A DNA stretch of 64,000 nt from Solirubrum koreensis (GCF_039541855.1 NZ_BAABHA010000007.1:133865-197864), one strand, 5' to 3'; counted from the first letter of the stretch, positions 44,014 through 54,400 are shown. Program-made: numbers and translations. The notes: generated by a model not told the origin, from the letters alone.

Positions 44014-46248
44014 TTAGTTGCGCACGAAGCGGCGCACCAGCAACTGGCCAGCGGCATCCTGCAAGTGCAGCAGGTACATGCCGCGCGGCAAGGCCGACAG
44101 GTTCACGGCCTGCGCAGCACCCGGCGCCAGCCGAACCTGCGAGCGGTATACCACGGCCCCCAGCGTATTTTCAACCGTTAGGACATACAGGCCGCCGGTC
44201 TGGTCGTTGGCCAACTGCACTTGCAGCTGCCCGTCGGCCGTGGGGTTCGGGAACACCGCAAACTGCGTTTGGCTACGCGCTTCCCGCGAAGAAAGCGGCG
44301 CCTGAATGTCCACCGAATAATCTTCGGTTTCGGCGTTCAGCTGGTTTTGCTGACAGGGAAACGGCGCAGTGGGGTTCAACCGCGTGACGATGCGCATGCG
44401 CGTAAACCCAATTACGCTTTGCAGGTTGGGCACCGTCAGCGCTGTGGCATAAGTCGCCGCCGAATTCCCATTGGCCAGCAGCTCGGTGGTTTCAAACTGC
44501 CCGTTGCGGTTGTAATCAATCCACACGCTGGTGGTGCGGTTGAAGTTGGTACCGGCGTTTACGCCCAGCGTGTAGCTGGCGCCTCGCCGCAGCGTAATTA
44601 CTTTGTTGGTGTAGTTGCCATAGCCGTTCGCGTCGGCCCCCGAGGCGTTAGCAAACGGGGTAGGCAGCACGGCGCCGCTAACGGTAACGTTGGAAATCCA
44701 CACGTTTTGGTTGGTACCGGTGGAGGTGCAATACGTTACGCAGGGCACGGTTACCGCTATGTAGCCCGTTTTAGTGATGCTGGCAGGCCCGAACGCATTG
44801 CGGACCGTCAGGCGAACGTTGTACACCCCGGAAGCCACATACGTGTGCGTCGGGTTCTGCTGGGTGCTGATGCTGCCGTTGCCAAAATCCCACTCCCAGC
44901 TGGTGGGCGCGTTCTGGCTTTGATCAGTAAACTGCACGGTACTGGAGCAAGTGTTGGTGTAGTTCGAGGTAAACTCGGCTACGGGAGGCAGCGTGTTAGC
45001 CAGCACTTTCACGGAGTAATCCTCGGCCTGCCCAAACTGCACGTTCGAACACGCCCCCACGGTAGAACCGGCAAAATCGGAAATGATGCGCAGGCGTAGA
45101 GCGGTGTTCTTCACCGCGCTGGCCGGTATAACCAGCGTGCCGGTAACATTGGTAGTGCGGTTGAGGGCTATTAACAATAGCTCGTTGGCGGTAAATGCGC
45201 CGTCGTTGTTAAGGTCCAGCCACACGCGGGTGTCCTGGGCGTTGGTGTTGCCGGTTTGCACCGTAATGGGGTAGGTATTTCCCTCGATCAGGTTTACCCG
45301 CCGGGTGCAGGTGAAGTCCTGGTAGCCCGCCGCACCGTCGGCTGAGGTACTGGTGAGCGTGCCGAGCGTAACCTGCGTGATGCCGTAGCCGCAGCAGTAG
45401 TTAACGGTGGGCGCGGCGCAGGTAGTGGCCACGGGCACTTGGTTGTCGTAGGTAATGTAGTTGGTGCGTGTGCTGGTGGTATTGCCGCCCGCGTTGGTCG
45501 CCACCAGGCTCACGGTGTAGGTCCCGGGCGTGGTGTAGCAGTGGCGCGGGTTCTGCTGGGTGCTGGTGGTGTTGTCGCCGAAATTCCAGAGCCAGCTGGT
45601 GGGCGCGTTCAGGCTTTGATCGGTGAACTGCACGCAGCCCGAGCAGGTCAGGGTTTGGTCGGCCACAAAGGCGGCTACCGGCGCGGCCGTGTTGGCTTGC
45701 AGTGTCACGGCGTAGTCCTCGGTTTGCGAGTACTGCGACGTGGTACAGGGCCCCGGAATGGGCGCCAGGTTGAAGTCGGCGGCCACGCGCAGGCGCAGCG
45801 GCACGCCCAGCGTGGCGCTGGCCGGCACCACCACCGTCCCGGTTTGCACGTTCAGGCCCGACGACGAAAACACCTGCTCGGTGGACGCGTTGAACTGCCC
45901 GTCGTTGTTCATATCCAGCCAGGCCCGCACGTTTTCGGTGGCGCCCGAGTTTGTGGTAACCCGTATGGTGTAGCTTACCCCCACGGTGAGGATAGTACCG
46001 ATGGCCGGGGTGGTACCCACGGCGCAGGAGTAATCTTTGTAACCGTCGCGTACGCCCAGGGTGGTATTGTTGATCGTGTTCAGGCTCACGTTCAAAATCC
46101 CCATGTTAAACACTTGGTTGGCCGCCGGCGCCGAGCCCGGCACGCACGCCGCTACCGGGCACTGCGCCTGCACTTGGCCAGCGGCTACGGTTGCGAGTGA
46201 GCACAAAAACATCGACGCCAAGCGCCGGAGAAGTAGAAAGTTTGGCAT
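44014..46248 (-). CDS. GEVED/PKD-domain secreted protein with T9SS type A signal
   Basis: A 744-residue exported protein. After a signal peptide (ending QVQAQ) come three GEVED domains (about 25-185, 270-410 and 515-660; each with the hallmark VRAWLDMNNDGQF-like strand and QTEDYAV/QAEDYSV), separated by two PKD domains (FTDQSLNAPTSWLWNFGDN and FTDQSQNAPTSWEWDFGNG). The C-terminus has VFPNPTADGQLQ...GMYLLHLQ...VRRFVRN, the T9SS type A sorting signal. The ATG is preceded by AAGGAG 7 bases upstream, an unusually good Shine-Dalgarno site for this phylum. It is 76 bases upstream of the giant adhesin gene and probably co-transcribed with it. Confidence 0.93.
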   Translation of the reverse strand: MPNFLLLRRLASMFLCSLATVAAGQVQAQCPVAACVPGSAPAANQVFNMGILNVSLNTINNTTLGVRDGYKDYSCAVGTTPAIGTILTVGVSYTIRVTTNSGATENVRAWLDMNNDGQFNASTEQVFSSSGLNVQTGTVVVPASATLGVPLRLRVAADFNLAPIPGPCTTSQYSQTEDYAVTLQANTAAPVAAFVADQTLTCSGCVQFTDQSLNAPTSWLWNFGDNTTSTQQNPRHCYTTPGTYTVSLVATNAGGNTTSTRTNYITYDNQVPVATTCAAPTVNYCCGYGITQVTLGTLTSTSADGAAGYQDFTCTRRVNLIEGNTYPITVQTGNTNAQDTRVWLDLNNDGAFTANELLLIALNRTTNVTGTLVIPASAVKNTALRLRIISDFAGSTVGACSNVQFGQAEDYSVKVLANTLPPVAEFTSNYTNTCSSTVQFTDQSQNAPTSWEWDFGNGSISTQQNPTHTYVASGVYNVRLTVRNAFGPASITKTGYIAVTVPCVTYCTSTGTNQNVWISNVTVSGAVLPTPFANASGADANGYGNYTNKVITLRRGASYTLGVNAGTNFNRTTSVWIDYNRNGQFETTELLANGNSAATYATALTVPNLQSVIGFTRMRIVTRLNPTAPFPCQQNQLNAETEDYSVDIQAPLSSREARSQTQFAVFPNPTADGQLQVQLANDQTGGLYVLTVENTLGAVVYRSQVRLAPGAAQAVNLSALPRGMYLLHLQDAAGQLLVRRFVRN

Positions 46249-46285
46249 AGCGGCTCCTTAGGTGGTCAGGAGAAAATTAATCGGT

Positions 46286-46293
46286 TAAAGGTA
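46286..46293 (-). promoter_or_regulatory. possible -7 box for the GEVED/adhesin operon
   Basis: On the minus strand TACCTTTA matches TAnnTTTG in seven of eight positions, 37 bases upstream of the GEVED gene start. No -33 element is clear. Confidence 0.3.
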
Positions 46294-46435
46294 GCGAGGA
46301 AATCCAATTGATCATCACGACAATGCAACCTATAAAGAGATTATTCGTAGGGCGGCCAGCAGGACTCAGCGGCCTCTCAAAAGCCCGTAGATTTGCGGGG
46401 CTGCGGGCCCTTTAAAAAGCCCCGCCCCACCATTC

Positions 46436-47266
46436 ATGCAAGGAAAAGTAGTCCTGATTACCGGCGGCACGTCCGGTATCGGCCGGGCTTGCGCCGTAGC
46501 ATTCGGCCAAGCCGGCGCCCAAGTCGCCTTCACCGGTCGTGATGAGTCCCGCCTCCACGAAACAGCAGCTTCCCTCCGCTCCCTGGGCATCCGCACCTGC
46601 CCTATTCAGGCCGATGTAGCCCGCGAAGCCGACTGCCAACGAGCCGTTGCCGAAACCATGCAGGCGTTTGGGCGCATCGATGTTCTGGTTAACAACGCCG
46701 GCATTTCCATGCGGGCTCTTTTTCAGGACGCCGACCTGGACGTGATTCAGCAGCTGATGCAAACTAACTTTTTCGGGACCGTTTACACCACCAAGTTTGC
46801 CTTGCCACATGTGCTGGCCAGCCGGGGCAGCATAGTGGGCATCTCCAGCATAGCTGGCTACCGGGGCCTGCCGGGACGTACAGGCTATTCAGCGTCAAAG
46901 TTTGCCATGCAAGGCTTTCTGGAGGCGCTTCGCACCGAGTTGCAGCCCCAGGGTGTGCACGTGCTAACCGCTTGCCCCGGCTTTACGGCTTCAAACATCC
47001 GTAATACTGCTCTGGCAGCCGACGGCTCTCAGCAGGGCGAGTCGCCGCGCGACGAGGGACAGATGATGACCAGTGAAGAGGTTGCTCAGTACATTCTGCG
47101 CGCAGTTGCATCTCGCAAACCCACGCTTGTACTCACCGGAAAGGGCAAGCTAACGGTCTTTCTAAACAAGTGGTTGCCAGCCGGTATCATGGATCGATTG
47201 GTGCTTAACGAATTCCGGAAAGAGAAGAATTCGCCCGTGAAATCACCGTCCGATTCGCGGCAATAA
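46436..47266 (+). CDS. short-chain dehydrogenase/reductase (SDR)
   Basis: A 276-residue classical SDR. Cofactor motif VLITGGTSGIGRACA (residues 6-20), NNAG (about 85-88), and the catalytic Ser-Tyr-Lys set in GISSIAGYRGLPGRTGYSASKFA are all present. The TGRDESR after the third strand fits NADP preference. Substrate unknown. A C-terminal extension (KLTVFLNKWLPAGIMDRLVLNEFRK) resembles that of membrane-associated SDRs acting on lipids or sterols. It stands alone. Confidence 0.92.
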   Translation: MQGKVVLITGGTSGIGRACAVAFGQAGAQVAFTGRDESRLHETAASLRSLGIRTCPIQADVAREADCQRAVAETMQAFGRIDVLVNNAGISMRALFQDADLDVIQQLMQTNFFGTVYTTKFALPHVLASRGSIVGISSIAGYRGLPGRTGYSASKFAMQGFLEALRTELQPQGVHVLTACPGFTASNIRNTALAADGSQQGESPRDEGQMMTSEEVAQYILRAVASRKPTLVLTGKGKLTVFLNKWLPAGIMDRLVLNEFRKEKNSPVKSPSDSRQ

Positions 47267-47444
47267 AGCAGCCCCTGCGGCGTCTAACAAGCAAGGCGTA
47301 AGCTTTAAGGGAGGCGACAAACTTGGTGTTTACGCCTGAGCTGGAAGTGCACCACAAAGGTGCTCTGCGGTATGCTTTTTACGCAGCCAGATTCAGGTCC
47401 TTGTAGAAAGCCTCTTCGGCTGCTTTCGGCATCGAAGACAGCTT

Positions 47445-48173
47445 CTAGTTAACCAGCAACAGGTCGTGTTGGCGAATGTAGGCCACGCGGCCGCGCCACA
47501 ATACCTGATACCAGATATCCTGCTTACCGCGCACGAGCAGTCGGTCGCCCGTTGCCACGGTTGTCAGCCAGTCACTGGCCGCGCTGGGAGCTGCCATCAG
47601 CGCTGCTCGCGGCCGGCACACCAAGCCGGCCGGGGGTACGGTGGTGAAGTAAATAAACCCGGTCACACCTATCAGATAGAATCCGTAGATAAGCCACCAT
47701 ACCCTGCCCGCCCGCCTTTGGCTTACCAACAGCAGCATCCCAATTACCACTGCCAGGCTCAGCAGAACCTGCAGCACCAGCGGGTAGTAGCGTTGCACCG
47801 TAATTCCCAATTGCTGCTGCCAGGTATTGGGGTAACCAGTTAGGTGTTGGCCTTGCGCTATTTCCACCATTTTGCGCCATACAACCCGGCTTGGGTAGTG
47901 CGCCTGGTATAAGCTGAGATAATAGAGCGCCGATGCGTAATGGCTTTGGCTTTCTTTGGTGGCGGCGAGGCGCAACAACAGCCGTGGACTCACCTGTTCG
48001 CGCCGGAGCACCTGTCTGTATACCTCGAAGGCGCGCTCTGCTTGTCCTGCTTCGGACAAAGAATCTGCCTGTGCGAGCAAATTCCTAGCAGATTGAGCTT
48101 GAGCAATTTGCAAGAAAAACATCAAAAACAGCGAAAAAAACACTGTTTTTTTTGACCGAATGTTTGGCATCAA
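47445..48173 (-). CDS. BatE-like TPR/SH3 membrane protein
   Basis: A 242-residue protein. A signal-like N-terminus is followed by two TPR-like helical hairpins (AQSARNLLAQADSLSEAGQ and QVSPRLLLRLAATKESQSHYASALYYLSLYQ), two transmembrane helices (LVLQVLLSLAVVIGMLLLV and WWLIYGFYLIGVTGFIYF) and a C-terminal SH3-like domain (TGDRLLVRGKQDIWYQVLWRGRVAYI). This order is that of the aerotolerance protein BatE, although no other bat genes are adjacent. The function is inferred from architecture only. Confidence 0.75.
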   Translation of the reverse strand: MMPNIRSKKTVFFSLFLMFFLQIAQAQSARNLLAQADSLSEAGQAERAFEVYRQVLRREQVSPRLLLRLAATKESQSHYASALYYLSLYQAHYPSRVVWRKMVEIAQGQHLTGYPNTWQQQLGITVQRYYPLVLQVLLSLAVVIGMLLLVSQRRAGRVWWLIYGFYLIGVTGFIYFTTVPPAGLVCRPRAALMAAPSAASDWLTTVATGDRLLVRGKQDIWYQVLWRGRVAYIRQHDLLLVN

Positions 48174-48240
48174 TGGATCAGCCTGCTACTTTTGTACCCG
48201 CAAATCAACAACAACTACTTGTTGAAAACGCAAAGAAAAC

Positions 48241-48313
48241 GATTCTGTAGCTCAGCTGGTAGAGCAGTACACTTTTAATGTACGGGTCCTGGGTTCGAAT
48301 CCCAGCGGAATCA
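48241..48313 (+). tRNA. tRNA-Lys (anticodon TTT)
   Basis: A 73-base cloverleaf. The acceptor stem pairs GATTCTG with CGGAATC (one G-T pair), the D arm is GCTCAGCTGGTAGAGC, the anticodon stem is GTACA/TGTAC with loop CTTTTAA (anticodon TTT), and the T arm is CTGGG TTCGAAT CCCAG. Discriminator is A; no CCA is encoded. A terminator follows directly. Confidence 0.97.
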
Positions 48314-48320
48314 CTAGAAG

Positions 48321-48352
48321 CCCCGTTTGCAATCTGCAAACGGGGTTTTTTC
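48321..48352 (+). terminator. terminator after tRNA-Lys
   Basis: The perfect stem CCCCGTTTGCA / TGCAAACGGGG with loop ATC is followed by TTTTTTCTTT. Confidence 0.93.
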
Positions 48353-48492
48353 TTTAGTGGGTATGTAAACCGCTCTTAATTCTATCCCGTCCTTTGCCCG
48401 GTTCGGAAAAGGTTTGTACGCTTTCCCCTTTTTGGTAAGCATTAACTAGATCGAAGAGCATCGTCGACGCGCGTTGCCTGCACCGCCCGCCT

Positions 48493-48618
48493 TCAGCGCA
48501 TCGGCGCCGTCATGTAAATCCTATTGAATTGCCGGGCTTGCTGCCATTCAGTGACGTCACGCTGAAACACCTGAAGGCCGTTTGCAAGCTGACTCATTAG
48601 CTCCAGCAATTCATCAGG
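48493..48618 (-). pseudogene. displaced coiled-coil fragment of the HlyD adaptor
   Basis: On the minus strand, 41 codons between an in-frame TAG and the TGA at 48493-48495 read PDELLELMSQLANGLQVFQ and onward to VTEWQQ...YMTAP. In HlyD family proteins of bacteriocin exporters a heptad helix of this type ends in W..R..L.AP just before the lipoyl half-motif. The fragment therefore looks like the missing middle part of the adaptor, lying just downstream of its stop. It cannot be translated with the adaptor since it is in another frame. The match is by eye. Confidence 0.5.
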
Positions 48619-48623
48619 CTAGG

Positions 48624-49133
48624 TCAAAAACTCAGCACACGCTCGTACAGCCGCTGATCGGTTACCGTGATGCGAGCGGAGCCGGTATTTTCCTTGTAAA
48701 CGGGCAAATGCAGGCCGTAGGTGGTACGGTACCCTTGATCAAGCACAACCTCCAGCACAACCTGGCCCGAACCCCGAACAACGGGGGTAGCGGAAGCTAC
48801 TTGGCCCGTTAAAGCCCCGAACTTTTCGCTTTGAAAAGCATGGAGGTCGATGACGACCCGCTGCCCTGCATGGATACGCTTGGCTTCGGCTGCTGCCACT
48901 ACGACCCGAACTTTGGCCGCTGAGCCGCCGGTCACCACCACCTTGCCGCTGATGGTGCTAGGGTACGACACTAGACCGCTGAGCAGCAGTCCTGTCAGCA
49001 GTACACCCAGCAGCAGCACGTTGCCCCAGCGAATAATCCAGACTGGCGGGGTGTCGAGGATGAGCTTTACTTCGGCGCTGAGCGTATGGACTCGGGGCGA
49101 AATAACAGGGGCGGTAGATGCAGAATTAGCCAT
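48624..49133 (-). CDS. HlyD-family secretion adaptor with internal deletion
   Basis: A 169-residue protein; normal relatives have about 430 residues. The N-terminus (cytosolic tail, one transmembrane helix WGNVLLLGVLLTGLLLSGL, then YPSTISGKVVVT) runs straight into the C-terminal beta-domain (RVVVAAAEAKRIHAGQRVVIDL, TTYGLHLPVYKE, ITVTDQRLYERVLS). The periplasmic helical hairpin and lipoyl halves, about 260 residues, are absent. Without them the protein cannot form the usual tube to TolC, so it is probably crippled or has a reduced role. It begins 35 bases after the ABC exporter and is the last gene of the minus operon. Confidence 0.85.
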   Translation of the reverse strand: MANSASTAPVISPRVHTLSAEVKLILDTPPVWIIRWGNVLLLGVLLTGLLLSGLVSYPSTISGKVVVTGGSAAKVRVVVAAAEAKRIHAGQRVVIDLHAFQSEKFGALTGQVASATPVVRGSGQVVLEVVLDQGYRTTYGLHLPVYKENTGSARITVTDQRLYERVLSF

Positions 49134-49168
49134 GGCGAATCCAAGGTTTAGAAGAGAAGGTGGGTTAC

Positions 49169-51343
49169 TTATTCGCCCAGTTCCAACTGGTTTTTTACCA
49201 AGTTGAAATAGGAGCCCCGGCGCTGAATCAGTTGGGCATGGTCGCCGATTTCCACGATCTGCCCTTTTTCCAGCACCACGATCTGGTCCGCGTTTTTCAC
49301 CGTGCTCAGGCGGTGAGCGATGATGACGACCGTGCGGTGCTGGAAATAGGCGCTCAGGTTTTCGCTGATGATGCGTTCGTTTTTCGCGTCCAGGGCGCTG
49401 GTGGCCTCGTCGAAGAACAGGAACTCGGGGTCTTTATACACCGCCCGGGCAATGAGGATGCGCTGTTTCTGGCCGGTGCTCAGGCCCATCCCGTTCTGCC
49501 CGATGCGGGTATTGTAGCTAAGCGGCAGGGCTTCGATGTGCTCACGGATGTTGGCTACTTCCACCGCATACATCACCCGCTGCAAGTCGGCTTCCTCTTC
49601 TCCGACGGCGATGTTACTGATGATTGTGTCGTTGAAAATGTAGCCTTCCTGCATCACGGCCCCGCATTTGTCGCGCCAGCTGCTATGGCCCAGCGAGGAA
49701 AGGGAGCGGTCCGCCACCAGAATTTCGCCCTCATTGGGCTCGTAAAAGCGCAGCAACAGCTTGAGCAGGGTGGTTTTGCCGCTGCCACTGGCCCCCACGA
49801 TGGCCGTAACCTTACGGTGGGGAATGAGCAGGTTCAGGTTTTCCAGCGAGGGCGCCGAACTACTGTCGTAGCGGAAGGTCAAGTTGCAGATGCTCAGGTC
49901 GCCGGCTTCTGCCTCTGGCGCGGCGGTTGGGTCGGCTTCCTCGTCGTCTTTGCAGTGAATCTCGTTGATGCGCCCGATGCTCAGCCGGGCGTCCTGCCAG
50001 GACTTGATGAACTCCACAATTTGCAGGATGGGCCCGTTCAGCTGCCCTACGATGTAGGAGATGGAGAGCATCACCCCAAGCGTGAGCTGGCCGGTGAGTA
50101 CCAGCTTGGCCGCCAGGAAAGTGATAAGGATGTTCTTCAGCTCGTTGATAAGCGAGGCGCCACCCGTTTGCACCTGGGTGAGGCGCAAGCTGTCTAGGCT
50201 GGTTTGAAACAACTGTGCTTGCAGCGTTTCCCATTGCCAGCGCTTGCGCTGCTCGGCGTTGTGGAGCTTGATTTCCTGCATGCCGTAGATGAGCTCCAGG
50301 TTTTTCTCTTGCTGCTGCGCGTGGTGGGCGAAGCGCTTGAAGTCCAGCGTAGCCCGGCGCCCCATGAAAACGAGTACCCACATGAAGTACGCAGCGCTGA
50401 AGACCAAAAACACCAGGAAAATGAGCGGGCTGTAGATGAGCAGCACCACCCCAAAAACGAGCAGGCTAATGGCCGAAAACACCGCGTTGAGCGTACCCGA
50501 GGTTAGAAACAGCTCAACGCGCTGGTGGTCCCCGATGCGCTGCAGAATATCGCCGGTCATCTTCACGTCGAAGTAGCCCAGCGGAAGCTTCATCAGCTTA
50601 ATGAAGAAGTCGGAGACCATGTGGATGCTTATCCTGCTACTGAGGTGGATCAGAATGTTGCCCCGGAGCAGCTCGGCCGCCGTGCGCCCCAGAAAGAGCA
50701 GCAGCTGGGCCAGCAGGATTAGGTGGATGAATCCCGGGTTGTACTGCTGAATACCGGTGTCGACCAGGGTCTGCGTGAGAAAGGGAAAGATGAGCTGCAG
50801 CAGGCTGCCCACCATCAGCCCAACAAAGAGCTGCAGCAGTAAAGCCTTGTACTTCATCACATACTTGGAGATGAAGCGCAGGCTCTCTTTGTTTTCGTCT
50901 ACGTCGGACTCGGCCTCCTCGAAGGCCGGCGTGGTGTCCAGCGTAAGCACCACGCCCTCGTTGCCGTTAACGGCCCAGTGCTTGAGGAACTCCTCGCGGC
51001 TGTATGTGAGCAGGCCGTGCGCCGGGTCCGACACATACACCTTGTCCTTTTTGACTTTATAGACAATAACGAAGTGCCGCTGCCGCCAGTAGGCAATGCA
51101 TGGAAACGGGGCCTTCTCGGCTAGCGCTTCGAACTCCAGCTTAATGCCCTGCGTCTGGAAGCCCACTTGCCGGGCCGCCTCGCTCAGGCCGCGCAGGCTG
51201 GAGCCGGCGCGGGTGGTATTGGAGAGTTTGCGGAAGTATTCAAGCGAAAACAGCTTCCCGTAGTACTTGCTGATGATGCGCAAGCAGGTAGGGCCACAAT
51301 CCATCTCGTCGTACTGCGGATAGTGCGGAAAAGTAGCGAACAT
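49169..51343 (-). CDS. C39-peptidase ABC exporter (LanT-type)
   Basis: A 724-residue peptidase-containing ABC transporter. The N-terminal C39 domain has catalytic Cys16 (DCGPTC), His90 (WRQRHFVIVY) and Asp106 (SDPAHG), so cleavage after Gly-Gly is expected. A six-helix membrane domain follows (about 165-440). The ATPase has Walker A GASGSGKTT (about 517), signature LSTGQKQRILIARA, Walker B FLFFDEATSAL and the H-loop IIAHRL. It should remove double-glycine leaders and export the product. The HlyD adaptor gene follows by 35 bases. Confidence 0.95.
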   Translation of the reverse strand: MFATFPHYPQYDEMDCGPTCLRIISKYYGKLFSLEYFRKLSNTTRAGSSLRGLSEAARQVGFQTQGIKLEFEALAEKAPFPCIAYWRQRHFVIVYKVKKDKVYVSDPAHGLLTYSREEFLKHWAVNGNEGVVLTLDTTPAFEEAESDVDENKESLRFISKYVMKYKALLLQLFVGLMVGSLLQLIFPFLTQTLVDTGIQQYNPGFIHLILLAQLLLFLGRTAAELLRGNILIHLSSRISIHMVSDFFIKLMKLPLGYFDVKMTGDILQRIGDHQRVELFLTSGTLNAVFSAISLLVFGVVLLIYSPLIFLVFLVFSAAYFMWVLVFMGRRATLDFKRFAHHAQQQEKNLELIYGMQEIKLHNAEQRKRWQWETLQAQLFQTSLDSLRLTQVQTGGASLINELKNILITFLAAKLVLTGQLTLGVMLSISYIVGQLNGPILQIVEFIKSWQDARLSIGRINEIHCKDDEEADPTAAPEAEAGDLSICNLTFRYDSSSAPSLENLNLLIPHRKVTAIVGASGSGKTTLLKLLLRFYEPNEGEILVADRSLSSLGHSSWRDKCGAVMQEGYIFNDTIISNIAVGEEEADLQRVMYAVEVANIREHIEALPLSYNTRIGQNGMGLSTGQKQRILIARAVYKDPEFLFFDEATSALDAKNERIISENLSAYFQHRTVVIIAHRLSTVKNADQIVVLEKGQIVEIGDHAQLIQRRGSYFNLVKNQLELGE

Positions 51344-51422
51344 AAGACAGGGATTTAATGATCAAGGACGCGGGTAAGCGGAAAGCAGAGCCGGCGCCCG
51401 GCTCGGGCGCCGGCGAACCTGC

Positions 51423-54400
51423 CTAAGCCGGGACCACCTGCTGGGCCAGTAAGGACGTGTAGTACTTGCGCAGGAAGCCGTAAAGCACGAGCTCGTACAC
51501 GCGCTGTTGGGTACGAAACAGCCGGTTCACGTGCATGTGCACCAAGCTGTCGATGTACGATAGAATGCCCGGCCCATCGACGGTATGCAGCCGGGCTGCG
51601 TCGGCGCTCAGGCTGTCGTTGCGCTCCTGTACAAGACCAGCCACGTCGGCGGCTAGGGCGGAGTGGTGCGTGCCAGCCAAGAAACCTACGATGGCGGCCC
51701 GCTGGTCGCGGTACTTCTTATCCAGGGTGCGCGCCGATGTTCCGGTGGCGTTAAATTCCTGGGTGAAACGCTCGTGCATGGTTTCGGCGAAGGCCTTGCG
51801 CGCGGCTAGGTCGAGGCCGAACAGATCGAAGTACCCGTCGATGGATGCCAGGCAGGCCAGCCACCGGGTTTCTTCGCTGGTTTCACGCGAGAGGCGCTGT
51901 AGTAGGCGCACACACAGGCGGCTGTCGTGGAAGAAGATGTTCTCCACCGGCTCGATCTTGTCGAAGCCGTAGCGTTCCAACTCGCGCTGGTAGGTATCCA
52001 CGGCCACCTTCCACACAATTTGCTGCTCCTTTAGCTGCTCCAGCAGCGGGTAGAGGGCGCTGAAGACTTCGTCGTAGCGGCGCGCGTCCACTAGGTGCAG
52101 GCGCAGGCGAACGTGAAACTTGGGGTCGTAGTAGCGGATAAAGAACCACTTGTCGATGATACCCGCGGCGTACAGCTGTTCCAGCTGCCAGCCCACGCGT
52201 TTCAACAGGTGGTCAGCGTTCTTAAAGCCGGTGTATAGGTTGAAGTACAGCCACTCGCTGCCTGGGAGGTATTCGCGCTTTACGGGCACCGCCGGTAACG
52301 GCTGGCGGAAGCGCGGCACCTTCACGGCGTCCCGGTGGAAGAAGAACAGGGTCTCGTTGTTGAAGGCGGCCGCTTGCCCGTTGGTCACCAAGGGACGCAG
52401 CTCCGCGAAAAGCACCTCGTTTAGCATCACTTGCTGCATTTCCTTTACTTCGTCAACAAATGCCTGCAGCAGCAGGAGGTTGTCTGCCTTGATGATCAAT
52501 TCATTATCTCCCTTCGCAATGGAGAACGTGGCCGGCAGGCCGTGTTGTTGGGCGAAGGCGGCGAAGGCGGCCGGCAGCTGGGCATCGGTGGCCCGCAGCA
52601 CGGGGGCCAGCTCCTGCTGCGTAAACACCCACGAGGCGCGCTTCAGGATGACGTTGCCGTAGGTGACGCGCGGCAGGTGCTTGAACAACCGGCGCAGTGG
52701 CTCCAGCTCCAGCACCATGCCCACCATCCCGTTCAGCTCCTGCATGTCGCAGAGGAAGTGGTAGAGCGGCAAGCTCTTGCCGTTGCCGTAGAAGTGGGCA
52801 TTGGTTAGGTAGGGCAGCACCTCACGCTGATGGCGCTGCGAAAACAGCACCAGGCGGTTGTCGCGGATGCACAGCATCAGGTCCTGGATCGGCAGCTGGT
52901 GTTCGGCGTCCACGGCGCTGCTGGCCAGGTAGGGAATTTCGTAGCGGCGCAAGGCCGGGCGCTGGAGTACATTGCCCAGCCGCGCCTCCGGCAGGTGGGT
53001 AATTTCGGCTACTAGCTTGTCGGCGTGGGCGGCTTCCTCTACCGCGGCCACCTCCTGCATCAGGGCGCTCATGCCGGCGTCCTGGTTGCCGAAGCGGCCC
53101 AGCCAGGTGGCGGCGGTGGGGCCGGTTACGCCCTGCAGGTGCACCACGGGCTGCCCGGCGGCGTCCTGGTAGAGCGAGGTCATGGCCGAGTAGGTAGTCG
53201 TCAGGCACTTTCCGGTGAAGGCGTACGGGGCCAGGTCGGCGTCGGTCAGGTTTACCACCGCGGCTTGCCGGCGCTGGGCGTCGAGCAGCTTGGGCAGCCA
53301 GAAATCGGTGTGCAGGCTGCTGAGGGTGGTTTTTTCGTCGGCCGCTTTGGTGGAGCCAAGGCGCAGCCCGCCGATGAGCTCCGAAATATCGGAGCGCGAG
53401 TCGTCCAGGAAATTGCCGTAGCCAATGCCCGATTCGATGTCCAGGGCTTCCACCAGCGGCACCACGCGGGCGTCGTAGCGCTCCTCGAAGGCTTTCTTGA
53501 ACTTGTCCAGCTTGGTGTTGGGTCGGTTGGCAGCTAAGCGCGACAGCGCCTCCGCGGCTTTCTGCACCTGCTCCGCCACGGCCGCGTCAATCTGCCCCTG
53601 CGCGAAGGTGGTGGTCAGGTCCGTTTGCAGCAAAGAGCTTTCCTCGAAGGGGTGCTTGAACTCCGTCGCCAAGCCTTTCAGTTGCTGGTAGCCGTGCATC
53701 TTACCCGGAATGGGCTGCGCGTCCACGGCCTGGGCATCGCGGCGCAGCTGGCCCAGGTAAGCCAGCAGGTTCCCGATAGCGGCATGGTGCGAAGGTTCGG
53801 CCGCAGCAGCGTGCTGCAGTTTGGAGAGTACAGCCAGGGCCTGCTCTTCCAGCACCCCGCCGGTGGTGCCCAACTCCAGGTTGCTCACCAGAATTTGGGC
53901 GTCGATTAGCCGTTCCACGAACTGGGCCGTATCGTTGGCCGTCACGTCCTCATCGGCTAAGCCGGCAGCCATTTCCTGAATGTTTAGGCCCTGCGGAGCG
54001 TCGCGCAGCAAGGCCAGCAGCCGGTCGATGTAGGTGTGCCGGCTTACGGAAACCAACTGGTACTTGCGCTTGGTGCCGCGGTAGGTATACTCCACGTAGC
54101 GGTACGCGTCGCCGAGCTGGTAGAGCGAGGTATTGACGGTGTAACGCAGGTAGGGCCGCACCCACGCTTCGGCGCTGAGCTTGCTGGTGAGCGAAAACAG
54201 GTACTGGCTATCCAGGCGGGTGTGCTGCTGGTACTGCTCGGGCGCGGCCAGCTCCAGGGCCGAGTCCCCGGCCTGCACATCCACCACGGCGCAGCCCGCG
54301 AACAGCCCGAAAGGCGTACAGCGCGTGGAAAGCCGGTTGACGTACTTGGCCAGGGTAAGGCGCAGCTTCCGCGCCTTCTTGTTGTCTTCGAGCAGTTCGC

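Noticed and set aside
47379..47450. Minus-strand string reading KLSSMPKAAEEAFYKDLNLAA before a stop.
   Set aside because: It is too short to assign to any family and may be chance; no start or upstream gene body is visible.
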